Origin: Hyphomicrobiales bacterium
GTDB lineage: Bacteria > Pseudomonadota > Alphaproteobacteria > Rhizobiales > Aestuariivirgaceae
NCBI GenBank assembly: GCA_003151375.1
Contig: PLXI01000100.1
Span: forward strand, 1 to 6,141
Length of the DNA: 6,141 bases
Reading direction: 5' to 3'
The position numbers and the translations under genes were made by a program. The notes under the pieces are model-generated. The model worked only from the letters and a program-made list of their open reading frames with translations, ran no database searches and was not told the DNA's origin. Every line of letters starts with the position of its first letter. The stretch's first letter is position 1. This document shows positions 4,651-6,141 of the stretch, one piece after another.

Positions 4651-6141
4651 ATGCATAACATAATTCGGGCTGTCGCGTTTTTTTGCTTTGTTTCAATGTT
4701 CAATCTCCCTGCTTTTGCCAGTGGAGATTTTAGTTGTTCGGCTTCTATGAAGGTATTTATTTCGGGTTTTTCTGGTTGTGACATTTTGGGATTTCTAGCG
4801 CCCAGCAATGATACGCGGATCAATCTCATTTATCTGATGGCCAATGCCCATAAGCAAAAGCTCTCAACCGCTCCGCGTGGTGCTGGACCTGATCCAAAAC
4901 CGAGTGATGCCTCTCTGTTTGATGATGGGTGGTCAAACTTTGTCGACTCATTCACCCCACAACAGGCGACGTCAAGTGACGATGCAACGCAAGGTGCCAC
5001 AGGCGAAGGCAGCATTTGCGTCAGTGATGTAAAAGGCAAAGAACAATTTTTGGCTGCTGTGGCTGCAGACAACAGCATTTCAGAAGAAGCCAAGGCCAAA
5101 CTGAAAGCCGTCCGCGAGGCCATCGAATGCGACTCTCCTGCGACAAACACTGCGAGGCTCGATCAGCAGGTGGAAGAACCCGCAGCCAAAGAGTTTCTCG
5201 CTTATCTGGCAGCGATCAACCCTTTCTATCTCACTGACCACTTTGATGCTTCAGCTTTTGCAGCTCTCGCAAACGCTAATCAGCCTTGGGTGAAAGAGGC
5301 CGCACATTATATGCAAGCGCGCGTTCTGCTTTTGGCAGCACAATCCAATGCTTTTGATGAATATGGCACCCTGCAAAAAGACAAAGTCAGTCAAGTCGCG
5401 ATCAACAATGCACTTGATGCGCTGAATGCTTATTTGAAGGATTATCCCACGGGTGCTTATGCTGCTTCTGCCACAGGCTTATTGCGCCGCGTTTATTGGT
5501 TGGGTGGAGACACGGCTAAGCAAGCTGAAATTTATGCGAAGCTGGCTGCTGGCGGGGAAGTTGATGAAACAAGCTTTGCCCTCGTCAATGAGATGGATTT
5601 TAAACTGCCGGTTGAAGCTTATACCAATAGCAATTCCAGCCCCATGTTGCTTGCTGTGCAGGATTTACGTTTGTTGCGCGAGCAAAAGGACAATGATGGT
5701 AAGCCAGTAGCGGGTGTAAAGAGCGATGTGTTGGAAGCGCAGCGTTCACGCTTTGTCAGCGATCCTGAACTGTTTGAGTATCTTCTCGCCGCGCGCGCTT
5801 GGTATGTGGACAAGGACGCCAAGGCTGTTCTGGCACATTTACCGGAAAAGCCAATTCCTGCAGAAATGAGTTATGTTGAATTCAGCCGCCAACTTTTGCG
5901 CGCCGCAGCTTTGGATGCCACCAATGATGCTTCAGCACGAAATGTCTATGTGAACATGTTTCCTGCGGCGCAATCTGCGTATCAGCGTATAACATTGGAA
6001 CTTGCGCTCGCCATGTTTGATGAGCGCCATAAAAATGTTGGCGGGGACTTTGCGAAAGATTCGCTCATTCAAGACACAGCAATCCGCAAGCAACTGTTAG
6101 ATTATGTGGCTGGCCCGATCATCTTGCGGCAACAGGCCACT
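4651..6141 (+). CDS. Large exported alpha-helical (TPR-like) protein of unknown function, 3' end outside window
   Basis: The frame stays open for 497 codons to the last base without a stop, so the true protein is longer. AGAGG lies six bases before the ATG, and a promoter lies just upstream. The N-terminus MHNIIRAVAFFCFVSMF is followed by LPAFA, a good signal peptidase I site after residue 23, so the product is periplasmic or outer-membrane associated. The mature N-terminus has cysteines at 29 and 43 and a block around PSNDTRINLIYLMA (about 51-64). A low-complexity acidic, Ser/Thr/Ala/Gln-rich linker follows (about 71-120), then C123 and C160. No further cysteine appears up to residue 497. 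From about 175 onward it is rich in Ala/Leu helices. AINNALDALNAYLKDYPTGAYAA (251-273) resembles TPR hairpins of BamD/YfiO-type proteins, so an alpha-solenoid binding scaffold is my inference. I see no enzymatic motif. The family is unknown to me. Confidence 0.8.
   Translation, partial: MHNIIRAVAFFCFVSMFNLPAFASGDFSCSASMKVFISGFSGCDILGFLAPSNDTRINLIYLMANAHKQKLSTAPRGAGPDPKPSDASLFDDGWSNFVDSFTPQQATSSDDATQGATGEGSICVSDVKGKEQFLAAVAADNSISEEAKAKLKAVREAIECDSPATNTARLDQQVEEPAAKEFLAYLAAINPFYLTDHFDASAFAALANANQPWVKEAAHYMQARVLLLAAQSNAFDEYGTLQKDKVSQVAINNALDALNAYLKDYPTGAYAASATGLLRRVYWLGGDTAKQAEIYAKLAAGGEVDETSFALVNEMDFKLPVEAYTNSNSSPMLLAVQDLRLLREQKDNDGKPVAGVKSDVLEAQRSRFVSDPELFEYLLAARAWYVDKDAKAVLAHLPEKPIPAEMSYVEFSRQLLRAAALDATNDASARNVYVNMFPAAQSAYQRITLELALAMFDERHKNVGGDFAKDSLIQDTAIRKQLLDYVAGPIILRQQAT

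Noticed and set aside
4626..5150. Minus-strand frames at 4626-4829 and 4830-5150
   Set aside because: They are antisense to the exported-protein frame, which has a signal peptide, promoter and ribosome site and stays open for 497 codons.
1..6141. CRISPR arrays, transposons, tRNA or rRNA genes, prophage or toxin-antitoxin modules
   Set aside because: No spaced direct repeats, terminal repeats with transposase, cloverleaf sequences or toxin/antitoxin-like gene pairs were seen.

Overview
This 6.1-kb window looks like chromosomal DNA from an alphaproteobacterium, most likely of the Rhizobiales/Hyphomicrobiales type. The evidence is the rhizobial-looking start of a serine dehydratase, a tRNA1(Val) methyltransferase divergent from a long-chain polyprenyl diphosphate synthase, a family I pyrophosphatase, and moderate GC with alphaproteobacterial codon use. 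This placement is an inference from protein resemblance. I see no rRNA, tRNA, CRISPR, transposase or phage gene, and no stretch over 300 bases lacks a gene.

Left part (1-1369), all on the minus strand: trmN6 (tRNA A37 methyltransferase), then a 61-residue one-helix membrane protein, then the first 19 codons of sdaA (L-serine ammonia-lyase), which leaves the window at base 1. The gaps of 121 and 185 bases each hold one perfect dyad.

Middle (1370-3573): trmN6 is divergent from a polyprenyl diphosphate synthase gene (plus, 1497-2516) that probably makes the quinone side chain. Their 127-base shared control region holds three TGGTTAC boxes spaced by 11 and 20 bases. It is also bracketed by a 12-bp inverted repeat. 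The synthase converges on a small secreted two-cysteine protein (minus, 2570-2950), with a terminator between them. Behind that protein on the minus strand is ppa (3034-3573), and the 83-base gap between them holds a CtrA-like motif.

Right part (3574-6141): ppa is divergent from a ribokinase-like PfkB kinase (plus, 3669-4592). After a 58-base gap with a good sigma70-like promoter comes a large exported protein (plus, 4651 to the window end, at least 497 residues, no stop reached). It has a signal peptide, four cysteines near its N-terminus and a helical TPR-like body. I do not recognise its family, and it is the least explained part of the window.

Functionally this is mostly housekeeping: tRNA modification, quinone side-chain synthesis, pyrophosphate removal (the prenyl synthase releases pyrophosphate, which Ppa hydrolyses), pentose phosphorylation and serine breakdown. 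Two or three uncharacterised envelope proteins are interspersed. I did not find a convincing new multi-gene system. The main leads are the exported protein, the trmN6/ispB control region and the altered sugar pocket of the kinase.
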